Shown here: positions 21,919 through 32,192 of the stretch, one piece after another
Position numbering within the stretch: the first letter of the stretch is position 1
Layout of the letters: each line of letters opens with the position of its first letter
From: Hysterangium stoloniferum
Taxonomy: Eukaryota; Basidiomycota; Agaricomycetes; Hysterangiales; Hysterangiaceae
Assembly: GCA_015178975.1 (NCBI GenBank)
Contig: WHVD01000015.1
Coordinates: 930,001-994,000 of the forward strand
Length of the DNA: 64,000 nt
Direction of reading: 5' to 3'
The notes under the pieces: model-generated
Seen by the model: only the letters and a program-made list of their open reading frames with translations
Database searches by the model: none
What the model was told of the DNA's origin: nothing
Position numbers and translations under genes: made by a program

Positions 21919-22370
21919 AGATCTCTGCCAGTGATTGCAGAGATCTGAGAAGTAGACTTGCCCTTATTGAGCAAAATGAGAATGTGGCAACCTGAGGAGG
22001 AGTAAGAGCTTTCATGGTGTAGAATGTTGAGTCGTGGGGATGTTGTTGAACTAAAAAGTGAACAGCTATATATATATCTAATTTTGAAAGGTCACATGAT
22101 TAAACACAACCCTTCCAATGTGATTTTATTATTATTTTATTTATAGCATGGGAAATACTAATGCTTATGTCATAATATTTTAAGGGCATATAGATAACAT
22201 GTAGACCTAACCAACCACCAAATTTCAGGTCTGTATCTACAGTGGTTCTTGAGTTATTCAAGAATCTTTGCACAACTAAAAATCATTGGAAGGGTTTTGT
22301 CCCTCACTGTATATATAGTGATTGAATAAATAATTTTAAAAATGTTTGGTTATCCTCCTATGTACCATCC

Positions 22371-22965
22371 ATGCCCATTCTGACGATATCCATTAGTCAC
22401 ATTGCAAAATCTGGTTATAATTTAATGTTTGGACAGGACAGTGTCCAACTCAACCATTCAAATGGAAACAAAATTTTCAAAGTCCACAAGAAAAAGCATT
22501 TATACATAAGCACACCAACATATGGACCTACCAATCACATTGAACATACTAGTGTATACTAGTTTACTTACACAAACGCCTCAGCCACATCTACCACCTC
22601 CCACATTGTGAATTGTCAAGAATAAAATTGTTGACAGTTGTTGACAGTATTGAACTAGTGGGGAAAGAACTCAGCTTCTGTGAAGCATGTGTCAAAGCAA
22701 AACACTTGGTTTTCATCATTCATGTATTTTTCAAGCATGGTGTTCCATCCCACATAACCTCTGATTGGGATTCTGAATCTGTATCTCATTTCTTTAGATT
22801 CCTTGGAAAAGCCCTCAGCATGAAGTTACATTATATGTCCATATACCATCTTGAAGGTAACAAACAAACTGTACATATCAATCACACTTTGGAACAATAC
22901 CTCTGCATATTCTCTTATTTATTGACAGGACAATTGGAAATCCCATCTTCACCCAACATAATACA
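22371..22965 (+). pseudogene. Mosaic of copia-like and gypsy-like pol fragments
   Basis: The first part resembles the copia Gag-pre-integrase region: HLYISTPTYGPTNHI, then SFCEACVKAKH, the Cys-Cys end of that zinc part. About 12 residues later the frame continues with HGVPSHITSDWDSESVSHFFRFLG and YHLEGNKQTVH, which are gypsy integrase core motifs (the last matches the Glu-containing YHPE.DGQTE). Stops divide the frames. It lies between Tc1-A and the right inverted arm. Two unrelated retrotransposons, one inserted in or recombined with the other, is the likely cause. Confidence 0.55.
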
Positions 22966-23574
22966 CTAACAACAACACACCATCCACCACTAAACTGACG
23001 AGTACTTCTAGGGCTTTTTTGGAACTTGGGTAGTGTCACAAAAGGAATATTACATTGAGAAGTAAGTCTCACTGCTATTGCTAGTATCAATTGAAATTTC
23101 AATGAGGAGTCTACAACTGTCAGTGTCAGGGAGACCTTAAAATTTATAAAATAAATAAATAAATATTAAAAAAGAGACATGGGAAATACCACATTTAAGT
23201 TTAGTGAGTAGCCTTGGCAGATATTTCTTTGCAGGGAGCTCTGGATGCTCATCCAACAGCTCTGTCAATCAAACTGAAGTAAATACTATAAGAACTTGTG
23301 ACATGCGCTACAAAAATATAGGGATGAACACACTCCAGGTATTGCATCCTGTCCACAGAAGAGCACAAGCTCCTGCCATTTTGCCATGGTTGAGACCACG
23401 TTTCTGAAGAACCCAAACTTTATAATCATGCACAGGGACACTGAGGGCGAGTTATTGGAATTTTCTCAAAAGCTTCTGGTAACTCATGTGTGGCATAGAG
23501 AGTTCCATTTCGGAGGATACCCCAAAACTTTAAAAGTTATTTATCCACTAAAGTGTATATATTTATATTGTTTG

Positions 23575-24095
23575 TTGTAAAATTAATATTTAATCAAATT
23601 CACTTGATTAGGTATCACTCTGAAGAATGCAAAAAAATTAATATTTATCCTATATCTGACAAAATTTAGTCAAACAATCATCTGTAGATTATTCTTTTGG
23701 AATAAATTGCACAATGGGGATTGGTACCCTGGATAGTTCTGGTTAACTCTCTAAACCAACTAAATTTAAATTATATGAAATATATTTGAAAGTTTGCTTG
23801 TATACAAGAGAATACATCATAACCCAAAGATTAAGTCATAACCCAAATAATCTAGGTTAACCCAAATAATCTTGTGTAACTATGTCATTTATGTGTATTT
23901 TAAAAGGGCATGCATATTCTAAAGATGAAATTTCAGGTAATTAAATATAAACTCATAGAATAAGTTGTCATGGCCAGAAGGAATAGTCTTACTTAAAAAA
24001 TATGAGGATTATTCAGTAAAATTTTGTATATTCAATAACCTCCAAGAGAATACATCATAACCCAAAGATTAAGTCATAACCCAAATATTAGAAAA
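23575..24095 (-). repeat. Right arm of the long inverted repeat
   Basis: Reverse complement of the arm at 13671-14000, but longer, because it has an extra block and a duplicated unit of the form CATAACCCAAAGATTAAGTC (about 23818 and 24056). The outer boundary is near 24095, after which the sequence changes character. Confidence 0.6.
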
Positions 24096-24149
24096 CCATT
24101 ATATTTCAACTATCTAAAGGTTTCCTCTACAACCTCCCCTTCTTCCCTG

Positions 24150-24925
24150 GCTTCCCTTCTCCAATGTCCCAACCCCAGGCCCAGCCTCATCGGAACTTGA
24201 CAGCTCTAAATACTGTTCAAGTTGTCCTCCAACATACTCTATGACACTGGTTTGTTTCTCCAGCCCCACACCCAATAGTCACATTTGCTCACAGAATAGA
24301 TGCAGCTGCTTGTGTTGGAACTGACTGGTCTCCAAAAAATATATGCATAGAAGTTGATTTTGCTCCTCCAAGGCATCTGCCTGCCACTCTTGATACTGTA
24401 GGACCTGTTCCTTCAGTATCCAGAAAAATGCAGCTGAGCTTTTGGTTGGCACACTCTTGACAGGTGCGGCCCTGACCATTGGCCCATGGATGGCAAGTCT
24501 GACCTCAGTTAGTGCATTGATTGCACTTCAGGTTATTTTTGGGCCCCACCTTTGGGGCCTGTTTTTGCTTCTATAACTGAAAAATAAAATAAAAAAACTA
24601 AACTATAGGAGTCCGAACATACCTTGGGGCTTGAAGGCTTTAGCACCTCCTCCTTCCTTGTCCTCCTCATCCTCTTCATCACCAGATTTCAATGGTGTCG
24701 CCACTTTGCACTTCAAAATTGTCAGCAAGGTCACAAGAACCAGGATTTCTGACTTACTTTACCCTCCCACTTCTTCTTCACTTCCTCTCCTTGCACCCAA
24801 TCAGCCTCCCACTGCTTCTTCTTTGCAAGCACAGCTTCCCAATACTTGCAAGCAGCCTCCACCTCTGCCAACCTTTTCTCCTCTGCCTCTATCACCTCCA
24901 ACTCCTCCTCCTTCTCCTCACACAA
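24150..24925 (-). pseudogene. Zinc-cluster / coiled-coil protein, broken
   Basis: Read on the minus strand, an acidic coiled-coil stretch (EEEKEEELEVIEAEEKRL to QWEADWVQGEEVKKKWEG) is followed, after frame breaks and a probable intron near 24600, by a Cys pattern at 24524-24430: C-x2-C-x6-C-x10-C-x2-C-x6-C (CNQC ... GQTC ... RTCQECANQKLSC). That spacing is the Zn2Cys6 binuclear cluster rule. A TGA lies between the second and third Cys. Basidiomycete genomes are known to hold large families with this layout; their job is not known. A related remnant is at 60870-61698. The N-terminal end is fused in frame to block X sequence. Confidence 0.5.
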
Positions 24926-26250
24926 TGCATGATGAGAGGAGCTGAGCGATGAGGCTGCAAGAGTGGCGTGGAAGGCCAATGTGTCACTTGCCCAACTATA
25001 TAGCGGTAACGAGGAGTTTGGTAGGATATGGTCAGGCACAGTCCTTTTTTGGATTCGGCTCAGTCCCTCCCACACACTCGTCATCGCTTGCATATTGTGG
25101 TGTGCTTTGACGGCTGACGAACTCCTGGGATAGCGTTGGAAAGGATAGGAATGGTGCGTTTGACTTTTGTCCTGACGATCAACCAGCTCGCTTTGACATC
25201 TGCCCTCATTTCCTGTGACCATTTACAATCATACCACGTAATTTCAACGCTCAGACGATGCTTGAGCTGAGAGACCTCTGCAGTTTTTCATGGGCCAGTT
25301 GTATGACACATTGTCCAGCTTAACCTCTAAAGAAAGCATGGGACTAGCGGCTTGGCTAAAAAGAGGTGCCTTGTCGTCCTTTGATGCGGGGCCATCTTTG
25401 CAATTTTAACTGCCCGAAACAAACTCAACCAATTTGGCTCATATACCGTATGATCTTCGAGTATTCCCAGGTACAGCTGCCACACCAACTCCTCTCCCGT
25501 GCTACCACGTGCCGCCGCAACCGCACCCCACCAGCTTTCGTAATCCGAGCCGCGAGAATAGATACATAGCAAGTTATTATGTTTCTGCGCTTCTTGGACT
25601 CAATCCACTTTGGTAGCAACAATGGTAAACGTCAGCTCTGAGAAACTCCCTACACAGTACACAGGACCGCCTCAGGCTGAATAGTGTCCACTCCTATGAT
25701 ATTCAGGGTATGTATGCGTGGGAAGTGAAATCGAGGGGAGTGCGGTGCTATGGTCGAACTAATCGTAAGTCTCCCTAAATATGGGGACAGCGGGCGAGTT
25801 GTTGGTGAAATCGCCAACCAAACTCCTACTGACTGAACCGCTTTGTTAAGTCGAAGAGGGAGTGGCGGAAGGAATGCATGATAGCCAAGGATGTCTGTTG
25901 CCACTGTTTGAAACCTCCCGTTTTCTCCGCGAAGCGCTTAGCAATTTTAGTCTCCATGGCTTAATCATTATCATTACCCACAACAAATAGCAATATGATA
26001 CCCGAGGCTGTAATTACACTTTCAAGACAAGTGAGACGAACATTTTATATACCACGGGCGGGAGAGGCAGATAATCTTCCAAACGACTATCGCTATCGCA
26101 CTTGCAAGCTGGCAATAAGCTCCGTGTCGCCAAACTCGTCTATGACCGCCTCATGGACTCTCCTAGTGGCGGCCTTGAACGTTCCAAGTGTAACTTCATC
26201 CAGGGTGCAATCGTCACGTCTAATATGTCTCTCCCTTAGGTCCAGCTGAA
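24926..26250 (-). pseudogene. Unrecognised multi-exon gene in block X (copy 1)
   Basis: Pieces of protein-like sequence on the minus strand are conserved between copies: ILGYHAFLPPLPLRLNKAVQ, then SDYESWWGAVAAARGSTGEE with YLGILEDHTVYEP and FRAVKIAKMAPHQ, then PNSSLPLYSWASDTLAFHA. They are in different frames, joined by stretches with possible GT and AG ends. No known family is recognised. A stop breaks the frame in at least one place and the 3' part (MRPDERFPMSFSNV, found in copies 2 and 3) is missing here because the block is cut at 24926. It probably does not work. Confidence 0.45.
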
Positions 26251-26632
26251 ATCGGCAGAGAATGATGGCGGATAACCTGAGAGCATTTTTATGAGAGCTG
26301 ATATAAAGCGACAGAGTAGGGGTACACTTACAAGTTCTGCACTGGTGTAATAACGCTTTGGAGGTTGAACTATTACGAAGTTATGTACCCTACATTAGAC
26401 GTATTAATTGACTCACCCTCAGCGTCTATTTTGAAGACTTGGTCAAGAAGGAATTTTCAGTTAACAAGAGGGGCTGACAAACCTTTGTTGTGACAGCGGC
26501 AGTGACGGTAACCGTGAGGACAAAGCTATGACGGGCTGTTCAAGGTTGAAAGCTTTTCAAAGAAGGAACGCAATTACCCATATCTCAAAGCCCCTAAAGA
26601 ATAACTTCTCAATGATATTTTACTCAGACAAA

Positions 26633-27723
26633 TTATTTTGTCGTACCTTGGTAAACGATGAGAAATAGAATAGATTTTTTTGCAAATTGATCTGGAAGAG
26701 ATCTTTGTCTTCTGACCGTTGATAACATGTACCCGATGGTTATCAGAAATATAATCGTGTCGTAGCCCACTGCGATCGAACTTTGAATGGCAGCTACTGC
26801 CAACAAGTTCAGTTGATGTCTGATGATGGGGGCAAGTTGGTACCTCTTCAAAAATTTATTCTTAGCCATGCAACATAAATGAATTGCATCGTAAACGGCT
26901 GGACGTACAAGGTAATGTGCTTTTCTGTAGCGAAAGTTGGTTGACATGTGCTCAGGATTGTCACGAACTGATCTGAATCCGTCAGCCAATGTAATCCTAA
27001 ATCAGGATTCGCCGAGTGCGATTGGCCTGTGGATGAACCACTACTAATCCTGTGGATGCAAATACAAGAGGCAGTAGTATTACTATCAGGAGAATATTCT
27101 TGTTTGAGATGGCATATGCTTTTGCCATAAGGAATCTTAAAGCGTTTGGTTGTTAGACTCTAGCAATAATATGACCGAACCACCTGTGATTACCATGCGC
27201 CCCGATCGCCAACAAGATATCCAGAGAGTTAAATAAATAGAGAAGTGGTGTACATGTTCTAAGATAGAAATCATGTAAGCCAGGAGGATTACATCGGGTA
27301 TCTAAGCCCCATACTGTAGTACTGTCACAGCGTTCCTCTGATATAAGCCACAAAACCACATACCGTGATAGATGGATTCCCCAGGTTCACATATATCATA
27401 ATGGTCCAGACGAGAAGCGGTGGATATCGTGTTAATAGATAAAGAATAGTCCCTAACCTGAAGAATGGTCGAGGCTTCCATATGTGTTCCACTTCGCGAG
27501 ATAATGTGAGGAGGGTGTCATATGTGAAAAGCGCTGCAGAGATTTCGTTGAGACTATACCAAAACCATGCACGGGACTGACCAATTGAGGCCGTAATAAC
27601 ATAGTTGACAGACCGACTGTTAGGCGGACGTCGTCAGCCTGTCATCTCGGACAAGTAGATACGACCTGATACAGCTTACCGATCCGAAACTTGCAGAACA
27701 AATTCAGCCATCTCTTGAGCCAT
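26633..27723 (-). pseudogene. DUF6533-type seven-helix membrane protein, degenerate (copy 1)
   Basis: On the minus strand MAQEMAEFVLQ (start at 27723) is followed by an intron, RSVNYVITAS, a 48-bp intron whose removal joins to ALFTYDTLLTLSREVEHIW, and LYLLTRYPPLLV. This is the DUF6533 signature (Tyr-Asp-x-Leu-Leu-Thr-Leu...Glu...Trp, then Arg-Tyr). Further hydrophobic stretches are MARAYAISNKN with ILLIVILLLLVFAS, and VGYDTIIFLITIGYML near the end. The family has seven helices and is common in basidiomycetes; its ligands are unknown. Frame breaks near 27320 (bases missing compared with the other copies) suggest it is dead. Confidence 0.6.
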
Positions 27724-28267
27724 CGTGAAGAAATGACTGTTACTTATATGGGACAACATCTTTTAATAATACGAAGGCTATATAGTAGGCGCATCTACCT
27801 CACAGAGTAGGGCTCAACCTCCGATCATCAGATCTTCATTCTGATACTATCCATTGATACGAACTGAGCATCCATGTCAAGTACCTTCCGAACTGACACA
27901 GGAAAGAAAGCACATAATAGAAGCTTCTGGTTGGATGTCATTTGATGAATCTATAGAAGCAGTACATCAAAGAAGCTACTTCATTTAGAAATTTAAACTT
28001 TGTTTCCGCATTTTTTTAGAGTGGGGGGTGATCTTGTATTTTTTTGAGACATCCGTAGGCGGCTTCAACTGAAGACACCGGACTGATGCCCTGAGTCCAA
28101 GTCAGCGAATATAGAACAAAGGACATATAGAAGCAATGAGAAAGAAACATGTGGCTATCTACTGCTGGACACAACAGAACACGAGATGTCATGCGTATTG
28201 ATGACAAGATCGTAGTGTAGGGAGTCTCACTACCACTTTGCCAGAGTTAAACTATATATTGGAATCC

Positions 28268-28665
28268 TGTGATCATGGTAACAGGCCTGGCTGGTACTTC
28301 CATCACACCCATGGAATGACCATGGAGAACCATGATGGGCACTTAATGCAACAGTTGATATGTCAGGGTATGATATACTGTGTGCCATGCACCAGGGCCT
28401 GTTGAATTTAGGCTTATGCGTCGCTCACTCGGAGCCGACCGGTTGCTATATAAGGTAGTCGACCATAATAGAAACACCTCAGTCCGTTACCTTACCTACA
28501 ACGTGACTGAGGTGAGTTAAGATCCTAAGCTACTCATCTTACTGTAACTAATAGTTGTTTATTAATAAACTACTATTAGGTACATAATATATCAGGTTAC
28601 CTTACCTACAACGTGACTGAGTTAAACTACTATTAGGTTCTTGAGTCTTTCATTTTAACAGGACT
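28268..28665 (+). repeat. LTR candidate with TATA box and internal duplication
   Basis: The stretch has a TATA-like CTATATAAGG at about 28447 and a duplicated block: TTACCTTACCTACAACGTG occurs at about 28494 and 28596, and AACTACTATTAGGT also occurs twice. It may end at TTTTAACA near 28661. No target-site duplication was found, so the borders are uncertain. Confidence 0.3.
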
Positions 28666-28689
28666 GGACATAGTATAATCTCCATTTTC

Positions 28690-28890
28690 CATCAGGTTTG
28701 TGTTGGATTTCGAGCATCATACAAGCTTATATTCCTTTGTTCCTTTCCCCCATTGTCCTCTTGTTTCACATCTTTATTGTTCTCCTCATTGAGATTCTAT
28801 TGTTCTTATTGTATATATATGTAGCTACATGTGAATAGAGCTCCCCGCACGTTTGCGAGGGTCCCTGCTATACCTGGGCGAGACCGAAGT
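28690..28890 (+). repeat. Dispersed repeat shared with 4263-4487
   Basis: Shows TGTTGGATTTCGAGC, a TTCCTTTGTTCCTTTC stretch, TATATGTAGCTACATG and TTTGCGAGGGTC, matching the reverse complement of 4263-4487. This copy keeps more CpG than the other. Confidence 0.45.
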
Positions 28891-29087
28891 CCATCTTAGT
28901 TTGACTCAGGGCACACACTGGCATGTGGTAAATTTATAAATTAAATAATAAAGGAAAAGTTTTAATGATATTTTCCAGCTTGCAGTATCTCAATATTTTC
29001 CTCTCAGGAGAAGGACTCAGACTCACTACCACCTATATCTCTATCAAATGCTTTTTAGAATGCTTAGAACTCCACAGTCTCTCCAAT

Positions 29088-29897
29088 TGTTAGGATACAC
29101 ACACAGGGCGGGTCTCATGAGAAACCCGCGGGATATCCAGTAGGACTTGGCTTCAGCTTATAGGCTGCGCCCTCGCTAGATCGTGTTGTCCAATTTCGAA
29201 CAGGTGGACGGGAATCCCGGGGAGTCCGGGCGGGGTTCGTAGGTCGTAGGTCGTAGGTCGTGAGGTCGTGAGTCGTGAGTCAAGATAGTCGGGAGAGATA
29301 GATACATCGGAGCCCATGGGCTCCGACTAGTGCGAGCGGTGTGATTAGAGTAGGGAAAATATATATAGATTAAAGGGGAGAATCTAAACTAATTTTCTGA
29401 CTGGATTGTATGTACAACATCTGCCAGTTTAAATAGACCATGGAGTGAATGAACATACTAATCCGGTAATAATGAAAACGAAACTAACAAAACACAAACG
29501 GGAAATGTAAACACCAAATTTGGTGTTAGGAACGGAATGGAACGGAGCGGAGTCCGAATCGTGACAAAGCATAACCCATAACGGGAAACGGAGTGGGAGC
29601 GGAGTCCTAATCGTGACAGGTCATTTGACTAAAACGGGAACGGGGCTCGAATAGAGCGGTGACAGGATTCTGAGCGGGATCCGGTGACTGATGCGTGGGA
29701 CGAAGACGGACATAGACAAAGACGGAGTCCGGGGAAGTCCGGTTACTGATATGTGTCATACTGAGGTTGAACGTAACAAGTCTTGACTTAACGGAGTCCG
29801 GGCGGGAAATCCTATAAACAGACGATTGGTGCTTGTGGCGCATGGAGGCGTACGGGTTAGTGCCCGGAGTCCAGTGGGATTTGTCCGGGTCGTAACA
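29088..29897 (+). mobile_element. Solo LTR family S, 810 bp, target-site duplication CCAAT
   Basis: Begins TGTTAGGATACAC and ends GGTCGTAACA, with CCAAT at 29083-29087 and 29898-29902. This is the most CpG-rich member of the family and very like 14794-15601. It carries the run GTCGTAGGTCGTAGGTCGTG from which the 15-bp array of the 54-kb copy may have grown. Confidence 0.92.
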
Positions 29898-30025
29898 CCA
29901 ATACTAGGAGTGATTGTTTATGAGATGAATGTGTCATAATCAGTGCAGAAAAGGTCATACTATTATTTTCCAAATTTCGAATCATTCTATTACCCCCTCT
30001 CACAATACTTTGGTGTCCTTCACGC

Positions 30026-30390
30026 TCATGTATTGGCGGGCCTCCCTTCCCCCTCTGTCACCATGGCAGCAGAAGAGGCAGAACCGCGACGGAAAGAATG
30101 TCCAGTGAAAACAGTGGGAACGAAGCGAGGAATACGCAGGAGATTTTTAAGAGAAGTGACGAATTGGGAATAATGGAGCGGGGGGCTGTCGCTGTTGCAG
30201 AATACAGGGGAGCTGGGAGGGTGGGGATCGGCAGTGAACAAATACTAAGCAGGTTTCACAGACTACGACATTCAACTCTTGGGGCGATGGCGTAGCGATG
30301 CCTACAAGCTCTACTTCAACTCCACTCGCTCACTAGTACTCAACTTGTCGGCCCGTCTTCATTGGGCCATTCCCAACGCTCAACCTCTTG
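30026..30390. pseudogene. Tyrosine-recombinase C-terminal fragment with internal inversion
   Basis: On the minus strand (30175 to 30060) the frame reads SLKNLLRIPRFVPTVF then TGHSFRRGSASSAA, the His-x-x-Arg motif of tyrosine recombinases. On the plus strand from about 30250 it reads FTDYDIQLLGRWRSDAYKLYF, which normally follows directly and holds the Tyr region, then NLSARLHWAIPNAQ. A segment of about 185 bp is therefore flipped. Such enzymes are known in fungal Crypton and DIRS-like elements; which one this was cannot be said. It is not functional. Confidence 0.65.
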
Positions 30391-30596
30391 GCCCACTGGA
30401 CCATTGTGGGTCCATAGTGCATGCTGGTGAAATTTGCATTCACTCGTTCGTGTCTGTGTCTGTGTCTGAGCTCTCACACTTCTTGTGTCTCACATCCACC
30501 TCCCTTCTTCATTCTAATATGCCAGTGATCCCAATTGACGACGGGATTACAATTAGACGTATTAATTGACTCACCCTCAGCATCTATTTTGAAGAC

Positions 30597-30901
30597 TGTT
30601 AGAGTATGATATTACAGCTCTTACATAGTCTATGATATTCCCTGTATTTTTCTGATATTTGTAGTATTTTTCCCAGCACTGTAGGTGCAGTATTGAGTGA
30701 GTTACCTAGTAAGGTAACTGATGTGTAGGTGCTTAGGTAAGCACCCTGTAGCATACTCCGCTGTGGGTGTGGGAAAGTCTCCTTAGTGTTTACTTTCCTG
30801 ACACTCACAGGTATGTAGTTATTTCACAGTTGAATACACTTAGTGTTTACTTTCCTCACACTCACAGGGTGTTTGTCAAGAGTTATTCAACTGTTTCAAT
30901 A
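30597..30901. mobile_element. Solo LTR, 305 bp, target-site duplication AAGAC
   Basis: Inserted in block X copy 4: copies 1 and 2 read GAAGACTTGG or AAAGACTTTG without interruption, while here AAGAC occurs at 30592-30596 and 30902-30906 around an insert TGTTAGAGTATGA...TTTCAATA. The 3' end is TA instead of CA. It holds a near-exact internal repeat, AGTGTTTACTTTCCT, at about 30784 and 30841. Confidence 0.8.
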
Positions 30902-31100
30902 AAGACTTGGTCAAGAAGGAATTTTCAGTTAACAAGAGGGGCTGACAAACCTTCAATGTGACAGTGCCAGTGACGGTAACCGTGAGGACAAAGCTATGAC
31001 GGGCTGTTTAAGGTTGAAAGCTTTTTAAAGAAGGAACGCAATTACCCATATCTTAAAGCCCCTAAAGAATAACTTCTCAATGATATTTTACTCAAACAAA

Positions 31101-32192
31101 CTATTTTGTTGTACCTTGGTAAACGATGAGAAATAGAATAGATTTTTTTTCAAATTGATCTGGAAGCGATCTTTGTCTTCTGACCGTTGATGACATGTAC
31201 CAGATGATTATCAGAAATATAATCGTCTCGTAGCCCACTACCATCGTATTTTGAATGGTATCTACTGTCAACAAATTCAGTTGATGTCTGATGCTGGGGG
31301 CAAGTTGGTACCTCTTCAAAATTTTATTCTTGGTTATGCAACATAACTGAATTGCATCGCAAACGGCTGGACGTACAAGTTAATGCGCTTGTCTGTAGCG
31401 AAATTTGATTGACATGTGTCCAGGATTGTCACGAACTGATCTGAATCCGTCAGCCAATGTAATCCTGAATCAGGATTCGCCGAGTGCGATTGGCCTGTGG
31501 ACGTACCACGTCTAATCCTATGGATGCAAATACAAGAAGCAGTAGTATTACTATCAGGAGAATATTCTTGTTTGAGATGGCGTATGCTCTTGCCATAAGG
31601 AATCCTAAAGCGTTTGGTTGTTAGGCTCTAGCAATAATATGACCGAACCACCTGTGATTACCATGCGTCCCGAACAAAAGCAAGATATCCAAAGAGTGAA
31701 GGAAATACAGAAGTGGTCAACATGTTCTAAGATAGGAATCATGTAAGCCAGGAGGATTACATCGGGTACCTAAGCCCCATACTGTGGGTACTGTCACAGC
31801 GTTCCTCTGATATAAGCCACAAAACCACATACCGTGATAGATGTGTTCACCAGGTCCAAATATAAATTCATGGCCCAGACGAGAAGCGGTGGATATCGTG
31901 TCGCTAGATAAAGAATAGTCCCTAGCCTGAAGAATGGTCGAGGCTTCCATATGTGTTCCACTTCGCGAGATAATGTGAGGAGGGTGTCATATGTGAAAAG
32001 CGCTGCAGAGATTTCGTTGAGAGTATACCAAAACCATGCACGGGACTGACCAATTGAGGCCGTAATAACATAGTTGACAGACCGACTGTTAGGCGGACGT
32101 CGTCAGCCTGTCGTCTCAGACAAGTAGATACGACCTGATACAACTTACCCATCCGAAACTTCCAGAATAAATTCAGCCATCTCTTGAGACAT
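31101..32192 (-). pseudogene. DUF6533-type seven-helix membrane protein (copy 4)
   Basis: Same gene as at 26633-27723, beginning MSQEMAEFILEVSDG at 32192, then intron, RSVNYVITAS, a 48-bp intron and ALFTYDTLLTLSREVEHIW. It continues LVWAMNLYLDLVNTSIT, and ends in ETIIFLIIIWYMSSTV and KKSILFLIVYQG. It is the best preserved copy at the 5' end: the bases lost in copy 1 near 27320 are present here. Whether the middle exons join cleanly could not be settled by eye, so it may still be a gene. Confidence 0.55.

Larger units (their letters stand above)
14300..22015 (-). pseudogene. Tc1/mariner transposase A, split by two insertions
   Basis: The start codon at 22015 begins MKALTPPQ, and the helix-turn-helix part (LLNKGKSTSQISAITG, frameshifted) stops at 21924 where the gypsy element begins. 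The gene resumes at 16018 and runs to 15607 (TVHRALKKAGMRAVV), is cut by the solo LTR, and resumes at 14788 to finish near 14300 (QQDNDPKH, LNLIEHLW, AKGGYTKY). The second catalytic Asp and the Glu are kept, but the usual NPIEHLW reads NLIEHLW. Several frameshifts make it inactive even apart from the insertions. Confidence 0.8.
14071..22309 (-). mobile_element. Tc1/mariner element A carrying two nested LTR insertions
   Basis: Ends are CAGTGAGGGACAAAACC at 14071 and its complement ending at 22309, each bordered by TA. Terminal units of about 205 bp (14071-14275 and 22105-22309) are inverted copies of each other. Within each unit an inner, inverted version of the terminus occurs (CATTGGAAGGGTTTTGTCC). 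Without the solo LTR (14794-15601), the gypsy element (16024-21918) and their 5-bp duplications the element would be about 1.53 kb, a normal Tc1 size. Confidence 0.88.
24926..28050 (+). repeat. Segmental repeat block X, copy 1
   Basis: Homologous to 40318-43035 (copy 2), 49244-49738 (copy 3, truncated) and, from about 26394 on, 30546-32545 (copy 4). It keeps CpG and contains gene-like, intron-containing sequence on the minus strand, so it is a duplicated piece of host DNA and not a transposon by itself. The left border is an abrupt junction with the zinc-cluster pseudogene. Confidence 0.75.
28051..29082. other. Intergenic with old LTR-like pieces
   Basis: Contains two LTR-like segments listed separately (28268-28665 and 28690-28890) and AT-rich DNA up to the solo LTR at 29088. 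No gene seen. Confidence 0.35.

Noticed and set aside
24631-24952. Ser/Pro/Leu-rich plus-strand frames
   Set aside because: Again antisense to an acidic coiled-coil stretch (Glu codons read as Leu, Ser or Pro on the other strand).
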